Part shown: positions 26,707 through 36,819 of the stretch, in pieces
How positions within the stretch are numbered: the stretch's first letter is position 1
Layout of the letters: every line of letters begins with the position of its first letter
NCBI GenBank assembly: GCA_964011275.1
Contig: CAXGOB010000011.1
Location: 18,175 to 82,174, forward strand
Reading direction: 5' to 3'
Source of the DNA: UBA7328 sp002471345
Lineage (GTDB): Bacteria > Bacteroidota > Bacteroidia > Chitinophagales > Saprospiraceae
DNA: 64,000 nt
Program-made: the position numbers and the translations under genes
The notes under the pieces: model-generated
Database searches by the model: none
The model's input: only the letters and a program-made list of their open reading frames with translations
Told to the model about the DNA's origin: nothing

Positions 26707-28059
26707 TTCTCTGATTTTGATATTCTTGAAATGTACAGTATCACCATGATCTTGTAAAACTATAACTCCACTTTCTTTTTGTCCGAAATCTTTATATTCA
26801 GCATACTTACTTTTCTCTACCAGTGCTCTAAAAGTTTGACTGTGCCTATTATACTCCACAATTTTCACATTATTAAGCCAATGCTCGACATGACCATTAT
26901 TGATGATGATCTTTGCTCTATTCCACTGATTTTTGAAGAATCTTTTATGTCTGTTTGATTTCTCTGTAAGGTTGTCAGCTCTAATTAGGTCATATAGTGA
27001 CCCTAAGGTCCTATTCCCATTTTTACCCTTCTTGGCATCTGGATGGAGGTTGTCATCCAGTATTTGGAACTCAAGACCAATAGCATTTTCCTTTGCTAAT
27101 TCTTCTGGTAGAAGTAAATATTTTATTCCACTATTGGCTTTCTCAGTTATTTTAAAATCTACTATTAATTCGAAATTGTCATATTCGAAATCAGTTTTTA
27201 TATCTGCTCTTTGGATTGGATTTGCTCCTTCATTTATGGATAATATACCATTAGATATACTCCATTGAGTTTTCATATTTGTTTTTTGAGAAACAGCGCT
27301 CCAGCCACTCATGTCTTCACCATTCCAAAGCAGCTTCCAACCTTTTCTTTTCTCATTTTCAGTGAGCTTATTGAGTACATAATTGTATTCTGGGATTCTA
27401 GTTGATGCAGGGGTTTGATAAGAGTTAAGGTCAGTTGTTAGGATTCTTATGTTCTTCCACCTTATAAGACGTCCGGCATCTTTTTCTGATCCTATACTAT
27501 GCACTTGCAGTGCAATGATGCCTTCTAAGGTTAAATCATCGACCAGATTAGCACATTGAGTACCATTTATCCATGTTTTAATATTTGGACCTATTGCTTC
27601 TATTCTAATTTGATTCCACTTCCCATTTATAAATGCATCCTGCCCATTTTCATTTTCACTCAATGGGTAAATCCAACCTCTTCTTGCCTCGTCATAGATG
27701 CCACCGGACCACTTTCGATCAGAAGGATCCAGTTCAAACTGGTAGCCATGTACTCTCCCTTTCATTATATCCTCTTTGCTTTCACTTCTGAATTGTATTC
27801 CAGAGTTAATATTGGGATCTAACCATACATCCATCTCCAAAATGAAATCACCATATTTCTTTTCTGTGGCTAAAAAGCTATTAGGCGTTCCTGTTCTTGT
27901 TGTTCCTATTATTTCCTGGTTTTCTACGGTATACTCAGCACTGCCATTTATTTTTTCCCAACCCGTTAGATCTTTTCCATTGAATAAAGGTTGCCAATCC
28001 TGAGCCGTAGTTATAAATGGAATGAGTACAAGTACTATATGGAATATTTTTTTTTGCAT
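26701..28059 (-). CDS. Two-domain DUF1080 protein (3-keto-disaccharide hydrolase family)
   Basis: This 452-residue exported protein has a signal peptide (IFHIVLVLIPFITTAQ) and two DUF1080 jelly-roll domains: residues about 19-210 (PLFNGKDLTGWEKI, then FILEMDVWL, HGYQFELD) and about 235-450 (KLLWNGEDMSGWSAV, FELIVDFKI, GLEFQILDD). Family members hydrolyse 3-keto-glycosides. I start at the ATG at 28059; the frame extends to 28080 but overlaps the previous gene's stop. It is the second gene of a pair with the PVC-heme protein, likely acting on the same oxidised sugar. Confidence 0.9.
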   Translation of the reverse strand: MQKKIFHIVLVLIPFITTAQDWQPLFNGKDLTGWEKINGSAEYTVENQEIIGTTRTGTPNSFLATEKKYGDFILEMDVWLDPNINSGIQFRSESKEDIMKGRVHGYQFELDPSDRKWSGGIYDEARRGWIYPLSENENGQDAFINGKWNQIRIEAIGPNIKTWINGTQCANLVDDLTLEGIIALQVHSIGSEKDAGRLIRWKNIRILTTDLNSYQTPASTRIPEYNYVLNKLTENEKRKGWKLLWNGEDMSGWSAVSQKTNMKTQWSISNGILSINEGANPIQRADIKTDFEYDNFELIVDFKITEKANSGIKYLLLPEELAKENAIGLEFQILDDNLHPDAKKGKNGNRTLGSLYDLIRADNLTEKSNRHKRFFKNQWNRAKIIINNGHVEHWLNNVKIVEYNRHSQTFRALVEKSKYAEYKDFGQKESGVIVLQDHGDTVHFKNIKIREL

Positions 28060-28064
28060 TTCTC

Positions 28065-30278
28065 TTATTTTGAAGGCCAAGCCTCGATTTCTTGTTGAGT
28101 GAAAAGCTCTTGCCGGTCTTTGAGTTTTTCTCTCATTTCTTCAATCAGTTCAGTCGAAAATCTCTCGTGACTAGAGCTAAAACTATTTCTTATCCATAGT
28201 AAAATATCACGGATCTTTTCATCTGTGAACTCTGGGTTATTCTTAATTCCTGGCATAGCCGCATTGAATGAATATTCCACTCCATCCATTACAAATGGGC
28301 CTTCCATTCCTTGCAATGCAATAAGTACGAGCTGTTCTGATGGTCCATTGAGAAATGGAGATTCATATAAAGGTGGACCGATTGATTCTATTCCTTTGCC
28401 ATCTCTTCCATGGCATGTTGCGCAGTATTGATGATAAAGAAAGAGGCCCTTTGTCCGGGGATCCGTTACATCTTCAAAATTGAGTTTCGGGTTTTGGCTT
28501 ATGCCTTCTAAGGCGTTTTTTTCAGATTCTTTTATAAGTTGTACTATTTTGAGTGTTGTATCATCAGGTATGTGTTTTTTGGCAAAATCAATATCCTTGA
28601 TACCACTGACAATTGCTTCTGCATAAATATCATTTGGGTTTTCATCTACAGTTATTTCTTCCCACTTCTTTTTGAATGGATTTCGAGAACTTTGACTTGA
28701 AAGGTAAGCCACTTGAAGATCCACGCTTTCATGATTGAGCTTGTCGGCAGCAGTAAAACATGCTGTAAAATCTTCATCAGTGATATCTTCAAGATAATAT
28801 TGAACTAAATTGAGAGCAGTGATTATAATCTCAGGGTCTGAAGAATTTTGTATGGTATTACTTAAATCTGACCCAGTGAGTTCATTCATGCCTTCTAGTG
28901 TCCAGAGCGAATGAATAGCGCTAACATTATTGTAGTCAGCATTAAGTATGCTTCTGACTTTTTGAACAGTACTTTTTTCTCCATTGAGAACTAAATATTC
29001 TTGAGCTTTTATCCTTTCCCAATATCTAGGAGATGATAAGAGAGGTAACCAATCATCTTCTTTGTATGTACTATAATCTTTGTGTTTATATTTAAAACCG
29101 TCTTTTCTTAGTCTATATATTCTCCCTCCATCTTCATTTTTATCTAGCCCAATCTTCTTTACTAAGTCTATCAAATAGGTAGTCAAATATGCCCTGTGTT
29201 GGATAATGCCCTTCCTCATATCTACTATATACATATTGCCATCTGGTCCATCGAATAAGTTCACTGGCCTGAATGTTTCGTCTTTTGACACAATAAATTC
29301 ACTGATCGTATCTGTCATACTAGCCGTCACCATTCCATCTTTAGTTCCCATTTCATATCTCTTAATGAGATTGGCTTCTGGCCCACATACAAAAGCATTT
29401 CCGGTATAGTCATCCCCAAAAGCGTCCCCTTTAAAAATGAGTGGACTACAAGCAGAAGTGAAATTGCTGACTTTTCCATCAGGCATAAGCACGCCCTTTT
29501 GATAGCCTCTATTTACAGCAGTGGCTTGGTAAGGGTAGAATTTTCTTGTGCCAACTATGTTGCTCTTGTATACATTTTTCCTTTCTAAATATTCATTTTG
29601 ATCAAAACTATTAGGTAGGACATGATCCCCAAAAAGTGGATTACTATTGTCATTATAGAATAGCCTTCCAGCTCTATCATTAGTAATACCCCATTGACCA
29701 CGATATATAGTTGGTTCGATCTCCCATAATCCATTTGTGAGCCTATACCTCCGATCCGATTTAGCATTATATATCCAGTTGTCAATATTGTAAAGGAGGC
29801 CATTTGGCATATGTTCGACATTACCTCCATTGGTATACATGCTATCTACGAGTATTCTTTCTCCTGCAGTATCATCATCTTTTACTTCTACCCACCAAAG
29901 ATTAGGTGGCTCTGCATAAAGTAGCCCGCCATTATAATATTTGATAGCCCTTGGTAAAACTAATTCATCTAAAAAAACGACTTTTTCATCTGGGCTTCCA
30001 TCTTTATCATTGTCCTTGAAAAAAGAAATTCTGCCATCAGGATAGTCTTCATCAGATCCGTCAATATCTCTCATATATCCTGTCAACTCTACAGTCCAAA
30101 TCCTACCCTTTAAATCAAAGTCTAATGCCACAGGCCCTGTTAACAAGGGCTCAGTGATCAATGCATCCATCTTAAAGCCTTCTTTCAGAATAAATTCTTC
30201 ACTATAGTCTTTCTGATCCGAACATGACATTAAAATGACAATAGTGAAAAGGAAAATGCAGTGGAGAGTTTTATTCAT
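28065..30278 (-). CDS. PVC-type heme-binding CxxCH protein with beta-propeller
   Basis: This 737-residue lipoprotein has a leader ending VILMSC (Cys19), an N-terminal glucose/sorbosone dehydrogenase-like beta-propeller (residues about 30-380; GPVALDFDLKGRIWTVE), an alpha-helical HEAT-like middle (410-570) and a C-terminal cytochrome c domain with CATCH (about residue 620) and a likely axial Met in NAAMPGI. Proteins of this layout pair with DUF1080 proteins in bacterial 3-keto sugar metabolism and may act as dehydrogenases; that is family knowledge. It sits 6 bp upstream of the DUF1080 gene. Confidence 0.85.
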   Translation of the reverse strand: MNKTLHCIFLFTIVILMSCSDQKDYSEEFILKEGFKMDALITEPLLTGPVALDFDLKGRIWTVELTGYMRDIDGSDEDYPDGRISFFKDNDKDGSPDEKVVFLDELVLPRAIKYYNGGLLYAEPPNLWWVEVKDDDTAGERILVDSMYTNGGNVEHMPNGLLYNIDNWIYNAKSDRRYRLTNGLWEIEPTIYRGQWGITNDRAGRLFYNDNSNPLFGDHVLPNSFDQNEYLERKNVYKSNIVGTRKFYPYQATAVNRGYQKGVLMPDGKVSNFTSACSPLIFKGDAFGDDYTGNAFVCGPEANLIKRYEMGTKDGMVTASMTDTISEFIVSKDETFRPVNLFDGPDGNMYIVDMRKGIIQHRAYLTTYLIDLVKKIGLDKNEDGGRIYRLRKDGFKYKHKDYSTYKEDDWLPLLSSPRYWERIKAQEYLVLNGEKSTVQKVRSILNADYNNVSAIHSLWTLEGMNELTGSDLSNTIQNSSDPEIIITALNLVQYYLEDITDEDFTACFTAADKLNHESVDLQVAYLSSQSSRNPFKKKWEEITVDENPNDIYAEAIVSGIKDIDFAKKHIPDDTTLKIVQLIKESEKNALEGISQNPKLNFEDVTDPRTKGLFLYHQYCATCHGRDGKGIESIGPPLYESPFLNGPSEQLVLIALQGMEGPFVMDGVEYSFNAAMPGIKNNPEFTDEKIRDILLWIRNSFSSSHERFSTELIEEMREKLKDRQELFTQQEIEAWPSK

Positions 30279-30330
30279 CTTGTGATATATATACTTGAGA
30301 TTGGAAAGATATTGAAAAGACTTTAATACT

Positions 30331-31707
30331 CTATTCTAAGGCAATCTTAGGATTAACCCATGAATAGAGAATATCAGCCAGTAAATAGGCTAAAATGGTA
30401 ACTACTGACATCATAATTACCAATCCACTAATAACGGTCCAGTCAGAAATATAGATAGAGTCGAATAGCAACTTGCCTATACCTGGTATGCTAAATATAA
30501 TTTCAATGACCAAAGATCCTGCGAATAGGCCTGGAAGACTTCCTGTAAGAATTGTAATGTATGGGATCATTCCATTTTTTAATACATGCTTATTATACAT
30601 TCTTTTTTGACTGATGCCTTTTGCTTTCAAAGCTGTGATGAAGTCTGAGGAAAGCACTTCTGAAAACTTTGATTTCATGATTCTAGACATATATGCTAGA
30701 GAAGGAAGAATGATGCAAATAATGGGTAGTGTAAGTTGTGAAAAATTCAATAGAATTTGCTCACTGACTGATTTGTCAGCATACCAATATTTTATTCCTG
30801 TACTTGGAAAAATATTTGTCCAGGCACCATATCGATCTGTCGTAAAAAATACAACCATTAGAGTAGCGGTCCAAAAGACAGGCATAGTATAGACAAAAAA
30901 CATAGCTGATGACGCGTATTTTTCCTTTTTTGTGTCATCATTTTTGATGCTCCAGAGGCCAAGAAATAGACCCAGCCCCCCGGCAATTATGAAGGAAATT
31001 ACATTTAATGAAAGAGTCCATTTTAGAGCCTTAATGATTTTGGAATTTGCTGTTCTTCCATCAGCTTTTGAAATTCCCATTTTACCAGTAAAAATCCCAG
31101 TAACGAAAAGATGGAATTGATTTTTAAATCCGTGAATAACCAATTTGGGAAATGTAAATGAATTCTTGACTTGACTCAGCTTCTCAAAGCTTTCAATCAA
31201 TTCGTTGATTGCAGGAATGTCATGGATGTTACCTGTTTTCAATGAAGAAAATAAATAGGCCAACTTATTCAAGTCTTTCTCTCTTGATATTTTGGAGAGA
31301 ATGGATTTGGTTTCAATATTGACAAGGCTATCTAGTGCTCCAACCTCTTGTAGTCCTTTTTGCCTTTGAATAAAGTCAGTTGAACATTCAATACATTTTG
31401 AATAGCGTATTGCTTGTGTGAGAAATGATCTTTCATCATGAAGGATAATTTTATGTAGAGTATCAGGGAAGTAGGATGGGATTATATCAAAATAGAACTT
31501 TGGAAGATGTTTGTTTTGTCTGATGGCTTCTTTTGTATAGGCTTTTTCGAAGTCTTTTTTGTGCACTGGTCTTTCCCCAAATGAACTGGACATAAAATCA
31601 TCAACGGGATCTATGACACTATAGGACTGAAAAAGGTATACTGCACTAATTACTGACAGTAGTACAATAAGAGAATGGACTAATTTTTTAAAAGCATAAT
31701 TATACAA
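30331..31707 (-). CDS. Peptide ABC transporter permease (OppB/DppB-like) with long N-terminal periplasmic insert
   Basis: This 458-residue permease has one N-terminal membrane segment, then an insert of about 180 residues (about 33-215), then the BPD_transp core: five more helices and the EAA loop KAKGISQKRMYNKHVLKN followed by PGIGKLLFDSI. Usual OppB proteins are about 310-330 residues. The start is TTG at 31707, because a stop lies two codons upstream and the first helix begins at residue 10. It follows the substrate-binding gene by 33 bp. The expected OppC partner and ATPases are not next to it. Confidence 0.85.
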   Translation of the reverse strand: MYNYAFKKLVHSLIVLLSVISAVYLFQSYSVIDPVDDFMSSSFGERPVHKKDFEKAYTKEAIRQNKHLPKFYFDIIPSYFPDTLHKIILHDERSFLTQAIRYSKCIECSTDFIQRQKGLQEVGALDSLVNIETKSILSKISREKDLNKLAYLFSSLKTGNIHDIPAINELIESFEKLSQVKNSFTFPKLVIHGFKNQFHLFVTGIFTGKMGISKADGRTANSKIIKALKWTLSLNVISFIIAGGLGLFLGLWSIKNDDTKKEKYASSAMFFVYTMPVFWTATLMVVFFTTDRYGAWTNIFPSTGIKYWYADKSVSEQILLNFSQLTLPIICIILPSLAYMSRIMKSKFSEVLSSDFITALKAKGISQKRMYNKHVLKNGMIPYITILTGSLPGLFAGSLVIEIIFSIPGIGKLLFDSIYISDWTVISGLVIMMSVVTILAYLLADILYSWVNPKIALE

Positions 31708-31740
31708 CCGTTAGAATATTTTTAGATTCTTTAAAGATAT

Positions 31741-33480
31741 TTATTCTATTGGTTTAAATGCATTAGCTATATATCCTGGTCTTCTAGATGTAATAAGAGG
31801 ATCAAAATTTTTACTAACTAAAATCTTCTCCACTGGGGCATATAGTGTCAATCTGGCATATTCATCGTAGATAACTCTCTGCGCAGAGTGGAATAATTCA
31901 TTTCTTTTCGTTTCCTCTTTAATTTCTTCTAATTCTTCGAGAATTTTATCCAATTCTGGTTTAGAGAAACGTGCATAATTTTGTCCTTTACCACCTATTT
32001 GAGAAGAATGCCATTGATGATAAAGATTTTCTATTGGTGAAAATGTAGCCATCATAGGGGTCATTTCAAAATCTCCAGTTTCTAAATTTTGTGGCTTTGT
32101 TATCCTAAAGGATTGCGTTATGAGTTCAATTCCAACTCCAGCTTGTTGTGCTCCTTCTTTCATTGCAAGTGAAACTCTCTGGCTTAAAGCTGAACTAGAT
32201 GTATGGAGGCGCATTTGCATCTCCATGAGCTCTCCGTTTATCATTTTATCTACAGTTCCATTCCCATTGGAATCAGACCAACCTGCTTCTGCTATCAGCG
32301 TCTTAGCAGCTTCTATATTATAATCCAAAAGATCTAATCCTGAGTTATAGTATGATCTTCTTTCAGAAATAACTGAAGAAACTCTTGTTCCGACACCACC
32401 TTCTATTACTTCTATTAATCGATCTACGTTAATTAAATGTGCCATTGCCTTTCTCACTCTTTTATCAGAAAGAAATGGACTTTCATTATTCAGTTGTAGA
32501 TAAAGATATCGTTCGAGTTGAGGGGTATAGAAATCATATTTTGAAGAAATTATTTCATCGTCTTTTAATTCCAAAAATCGTTCACCTGTTGTAGATTGAA
32601 GCGTAGCAACATCCATTTCACCGGCAGAAAGCTGATTAATAGCGACTACATCATCTTCTACTATTTGAAATATAATCTCTTTGGGGTAGGCTTGAAGAGG
32701 AATGCGATCTGGATAATTATTTCCCCAATAATTTTCTTTCCTTTCTAATCTTATGAATTGATCAGACTCCCATGCAGTGAGTTTATAAGGTCCTGCACCT
32801 TCTACTACTTCTCGACTATATTTAGCTTCTTGAAACTGTGATGCAAATTCAGCTAAGGAGGGGTCAGATTCCACTTGATCCTCATATAGACTTTCGTCTA
32901 ATAAATCTTCCAAAGAATAGCCTGCCATTACATTATTGGGATCATAAAACTTAATAGGATATAGTTCTACTCCACAAAGAAAGATCAGGTTGTCCTGGTC
33001 AGGCATAGATGTCACAACTGTGAATTTCTTTGGATCATTATTATTTATTGAAATTGAATCAATAATCTTCTTATAAATGGTTTTGTATCCGGACAGATTT
33101 AATCCTTTGTGATAGATTAATTTAATTGTAAAAAGATAATCTTCAGCCGTTACCGGAGAACCGTCTGACCAAACTGCATCAGGTAGAATTTCGAACTCAT
33201 AAGAATACTTTTCAGCATTTATCCCTTCTGTTATAAGAATGGGTTCAGGAAGTTCTTTAACTAATAGTGGCTCATACTCCATTGTGATTGGATTTTGCTC
33301 ACCAAGCATAAACATGACATATTGGTAGACTTCACGACTACTTGATGTTCCATGAAGCAGAGGGTTGATCCTGTCAGGATCTTTTGCTAATCTTACAATT
33401 AGACGTTCAACACTATAATCCTTTTCAGGATTGCATGAAACTAAAAAAGAAAGTACTAAAAGGTAAATAAGTCGACGCAT
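31741..33480 (-). CDS. Peptide/oligopeptide ABC transporter substrate-binding lipoprotein
   Basis: This SBP_bac_5 family protein (579 residues) has a lipobox leader (YLLVLSFLVSC, Cys16). Family marks are VWSDGSPVTAEDYLFTIK, GAGPYKLTAWESDQFIRLERKENYW and a C-terminal lobe with LTLYAPVEKILV. It should bind peptides or similar solutes in the periplasm and deliver them to the permease at 30331-31707. An earlier ATG at 33516 would add a non-signal stretch, so 33480 is chosen. It is divergent from the epimerase at 33574. Confidence 0.9.
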   Translation of the reverse strand: MRRLIYLLVLSFLVSCNPEKDYSVERLIVRLAKDPDRINPLLHGTSSSREVYQYVMFMLGEQNPITMEYEPLLVKELPEPILITEGINAEKYSYEFEILPDAVWSDGSPVTAEDYLFTIKLIYHKGLNLSGYKTIYKKIIDSISINNNDPKKFTVVTSMPDQDNLIFLCGVELYPIKFYDPNNVMAGYSLEDLLDESLYEDQVESDPSLAEFASQFQEAKYSREVVEGAGPYKLTAWESDQFIRLERKENYWGNNYPDRIPLQAYPKEIIFQIVEDDVVAINQLSAGEMDVATLQSTTGERFLELKDDEIISSKYDFYTPQLERYLYLQLNNESPFLSDKRVRKAMAHLINVDRLIEVIEGGVGTRVSSVISERRSYYNSGLDLLDYNIEAAKTLIAEAGWSDSNGNGTVDKMINGELMEMQMRLHTSSSALSQRVSLAMKEGAQQAGVGIELITQSFRITKPQNLETGDFEMTPMMATFSPIENLYHQWHSSQIGGKGQNYARFSKPELDKILEELEEIKEETKRNELFHSAQRVIYDEYARLTLYAPVEKILVSKNFDPLITSRRPGYIANAFKPIE

Positions 33481-33573
33481 TCTGAAATATTTGGCCAAAG
33501 TGCACAATACAAGCAATTAACAAAAAATAATCCATAGATGAAACCTTAATCGGCGGACTGCATTATATGTCTA

Positions 33574-34476
33574 ATGAAAAAAGTACTTATAGCAGGAGGT
33601 AGTGGACTTATAGGTAAAAATATTACATCATTACTTTTGTCCTATGGATACCAGGTTGGCATTTTGTCTAGAGTTAAGAAAGAGGCCACTAATGTTACTT
33701 ATCATCTTTGGAATTTAGAAACTCAGGATATAGATCTTTCGGTTTTGAGTTATGATTTTATAGTGAATCTTACAGGTGCGGGTATAGCTGATAAAAATTG
33801 GACTGATAAACGCAAGAAGGAAATTATCCGGAGTAGAGTAAAAAGTGCCCAACTGCTTAAAAACACTTTCAAGAAGGGTAAAAAAATTCAAGCCATAATC
33901 AACGCATCAGCTATAGGATATTATGGCAATTCTGGTAATGCTATTCTGACTGAAGACCATGGTGTTCAGAATAAAGAATTTTTATCAGAAGTATGTGAAA
34001 TATGGGAAACTGCGGCATTATCTCTTCAAGCAATAACTGAAAGGTTAGTTATTCTAAGAATAGGTATTGTGCTTTCATCTGAAGGGGGGGCTCTCAGCAA
34101 AATGGTTCCGCCTATACGATTAGGCCTTGCTAATTATCTAGGAAGTGGAAAACAATGGATGAGTTGGGTTCATATTGATGACATATCTAAAATGATACTG
34201 CATTTTATAAAGAATAATGAAACTTCAGGTATCTACAACGGAGTGAGTCCCAGCCCAGAAAGAAATATTGATTTTACAAAGCAGTTAAAATCTGTTGTCA
34301 ACCGATTTGCACTAGTTTTACCTGCACCATCATTGGGAATAAAAGCAGTACTCGGAGAAATGGCTCGGTTAGTACTTAATAGTAACCGTATTTCCGCTGA
34401 TAAAATACTCAGTTCAGGATTTGTCTTTAAATATCCTGATTTGAAATCTGCTTTAGAGGATTTATATAAAAAGTGA
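33574..34476 (+). CDS. TIGR01777 family epimerase (YfcH-like)
   Basis: The 300-residue protein has the N-terminal NAD-binding motif AGGSGLIGKNIT, the family motif LTGAGIADKNWTDKRKKEI, ASAIGYYGNSGN and the GKQWMSWVHIDDI box that define YfcH-like proteins. Its role is poorly known in all bacteria. It carries a G7 run near 34084-34090. It ends 8 bp before the convergent protease gene. Confidence 0.92.
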   Translation: MKKVLIAGGSGLIGKNITSLLLSYGYQVGILSRVKKEATNVTYHLWNLETQDIDLSVLSYDFIVNLTGAGIADKNWTDKRKKEIIRSRVKSAQLLKNTFKKGKKIQAIINASAIGYYGNSGNAILTEDHGVQNKEFLSEVCEIWETAALSLQAITERLVILRIGIVLSSEGGALSKMVPPIRLGLANYLGSGKQWMSWVHIDDISKMILHFIKNNETSGIYNGVSPSPERNIDFTKQLKSVVNRFALVLPAPSLGIKAVLGEMARLVLNSNRISADKILSSGFVFKYPDLKSALEDLYKK

Positions 34477-34484
34477 TAATATGG

Positions 34485-36617
34485 TTAACCTTCCAGTTCA
34501 ATCATGTCCTTCATGATATTAAGTGCTTCTTCTATATACACATCTTTCTTAAGAGCTTTAAGCCATTCTTCGTTTCGAGCTTGAGTAGTTTCATCCATAT
34601 TGATAAAGCCTAAATCTGCTTCTAGATTAGAGATGTATAAGCTCTCTATATTTTCTTTACTGATATCTTTGTATTTAGCATCTTGAGCTTTTCTTTTTGC
34701 TATGACTTCTTGATAAGCTGCTAGATTAAGAGGATACTCACTCATTTCACTCTTTTCTTTTAGATGATGAGCTTGCTGATCAATAAGGTGAAAAGTGAGG
34801 TTATCTTTTATTCTGTTTTTACTTCTATCGGCTAATTCTGATTTGTCATTTTCTACTCTCACAGATTGATTGTATGTCAATGGGTCAATACTAGTCCAAT
34901 CTAATGCATAGTCATACTCTCTTTCACCAATATCCATATAAGTATATCTATCTGGTAGATAAATATCAGGTTCTACGCCTTTGAGTTGAGTAGATCCGCC
35001 ATTAATCCTGTAGAACTTCTGCATAGTTACTAGCAGATTCCCCAATGGCTTTAGATTTTCAAAACCTCTAACGGCTCTATCTAAGTCTATGAAACGTTGA
35101 ACAGTTCCTTTGCCATAAGAATTATTGCCTACAATTATTGCTCGGTCATAATCCTGCATTGCAGCAGCTAGAATTTCTGAAGCAGAGGCACTAAAACTAT
35201 TGATTAAAACTACTAGAGGCCCATTATATAAAACTTTAGGGTCATCATCTTTATATACAAATGGACTTCTTCTCCGTGGCTTCACTTGTACAATTGGGCC
35301 ATTTTCAATAAACAATCCACTCATGTCTACCACATCACGAAGAGATCCTCCTCCATTATTTCTTAGATCTAGTATAACTCCGTTCACACTTTTCTCCATC
35401 AGCTTTTGTAGTTCTTTCTTCACATCTGCGGCACAGCTGTTTCCATCTTTTCCTTCAAAACTGGAGTAGAACTTCGGTAAATGGACATATCCAATATTAT
35501 CTATTTTCTTATTCTGCTCTTCAGGTGCTCCCAGATTCATTAATACTGACCTTGCTAATGATTCCTGAGTATTTACCACGTCTCGAGTTAAATCTATTTC
35601 CTCAATCGAGCCATCTTTCTTTTTCATGGTGAGGTGTACTATGGTACCTTTTTTCCCTCTAATATGTTGCACCACGTCATCTACTCTCATTCCAAAAATA
35701 TCTAGTACCTCTTCTTCGCCTTCTTGCCTTACTTTTAGTATGTAGTCATTTACTTCTATGCGCTTATCTCTCCAAACTGGCCCTCCTGGTACAATGGATA
35801 CTACTTTAGTAAGATCACCATCAGTTTGTAGTCTTGCTCCTATACCTTCCAACTTGCCACCTATACTGATATCAAAATCTTGCTTGTCTTTAGGACTCAT
35901 ATAATCAGAATGAGGATCAAAAACATGAGTCAAAGTATTCAGATATACACTGAATCTATCTGATCGTCTAACTTTGTTGAATCTTTTAAACCAATCGTTG
36001 TAATTCTCTTTTACTTCTTTGATGGATTCTTCTTTAATTTCTTCAAGAGTCTTTTCTTCTTCCAAATCCTTATAATGCTCAACTTTGCGAGCCATTTTCA
36101 CGACTATTTCATATTTAAGTCCTTTTCTCCAGTGTTCTTTTAGTTGAATGGAATTATCGGAGAATACTCTTTTATCAGCATCTAATTCATATGCTTCATC
36201 TTGAGTAACATCAAATTCTTCATCTATAATCACATCATAATAGCCTCGCACTTCATTAATTCTGGCATCTAATAATTCCATAGACTTATTGAAGAAACCT
36301 AATTCATTGGCCTTTACTTGATCATCGATGAGTAATCTAAACTCTTCAAGAATTGCAATGTCTTCTTTGGTAAAGAATCTCTTATATGCATCTATGTATT
36401 CGATATAGTAGTCGAAGACTTTAGTAGAATATTCATTATTGATATCCTGAGGTCTGAAATGAGCTTCTTCTAATACCTTCATAATGGCATTTTGAATCAT
36501 TACTTCTTTCTCACCTTCATCAATTGTCGGAAAAATCGAACTGTACGAAAATCCGAAAATCGCAAGAATTGCCAATATCAATAATCTGAGCATAATGGTA
36601 GTTTTTGATTTATTCAT
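34485..36617 (-). CDS. Carboxy-terminal processing protease (Prc/Tsp-like)
   Basis: This 710-residue S41 protease has one N-terminal membrane segment (LLILAILAIFGFSYSS), an N-terminal helical domain, a PDZ domain (residues about 240-335) and the catalytic core with Ser in NSFSASASEILAAA (about residue 478) and the Lys in NSYGKGTVQRF about 25 residues on. The C-terminal domain (about 565-700) is typical of long Prc proteins of Bacteroidota. It should trim or degrade envelope proteins from the C-terminus. It has its own promoter region (36618-36819). Confidence 0.92.
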   Translation of the reverse strand: MNKSKTTIMLRLLILAILAIFGFSYSSIFPTIDEGEKEVMIQNAIMKVLEEAHFRPQDINNEYSTKVFDYYIEYIDAYKRFFTKEDIAILEEFRLLIDDQVKANELGFFNKSMELLDARINEVRGYYDVIIDEEFDVTQDEAYELDADKRVFSDNSIQLKEHWRKGLKYEIVVKMARKVEHYKDLEEEKTLEEIKEESIKEVKENYNDWFKRFNKVRRSDRFSVYLNTLTHVFDPHSDYMSPKDKQDFDISIGGKLEGIGARLQTDGDLTKVVSIVPGGPVWRDKRIEVNDYILKVRQEGEEEVLDIFGMRVDDVVQHIRGKKGTIVHLTMKKKDGSIEEIDLTRDVVNTQESLARSVLMNLGAPEEQNKKIDNIGYVHLPKFYSSFEGKDGNSCAADVKKELQKLMEKSVNGVILDLRNNGGGSLRDVVDMSGLFIENGPIVQVKPRRRSPFVYKDDDPKVLYNGPLVVLINSFSASASEILAAAMQDYDRAIIVGNNSYGKGTVQRFIDLDRAVRGFENLKPLGNLLVTMQKFYRINGGSTQLKGVEPDIYLPDRYTYMDIGEREYDYALDWTSIDPLTYNQSVRVENDKSELADRSKNRIKDNLTFHLIDQQAHHLKEKSEMSEYPLNLAAYQEVIAKRKAQDAKYKDISKENIESLYISNLEADLGFINMDETTQARNEEWLKALKKDVYIEEALNIMKDMIELEG

Positions 36618-36736
36618 TTAATAATGAATCGATTAGAGACCTAAACAAAAAGGATGATTTTTATTCAAAAAACCTCTTCTCAAAACATAGGAATCTAAAC
36701 ACGTCTTCAATGTAAAAAAAACTATGCCATAAAAAC

Positions 36737-36772
36737 AAGAGGTTGTACCACACATGTTTGATACAACCTCTT
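36737..36772 (-). terminator. Terminator of the pyrophosphatase gene
   Basis: An 11-bp perfect stem (AAGAGGTTGTA pairing with TACAACCTCTT) with a 14-nt loop ends on the minus strand in TTGTTTTT. It lies 48 bp past the hppA stop and separates that gene from the protease gene. Confidence 0.88.
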
Positions 36773-36819
36773 CTTTAACGTATAGATAACGCCGTTTAAT
36801 ACGGCTTTAGTCATTTCTC

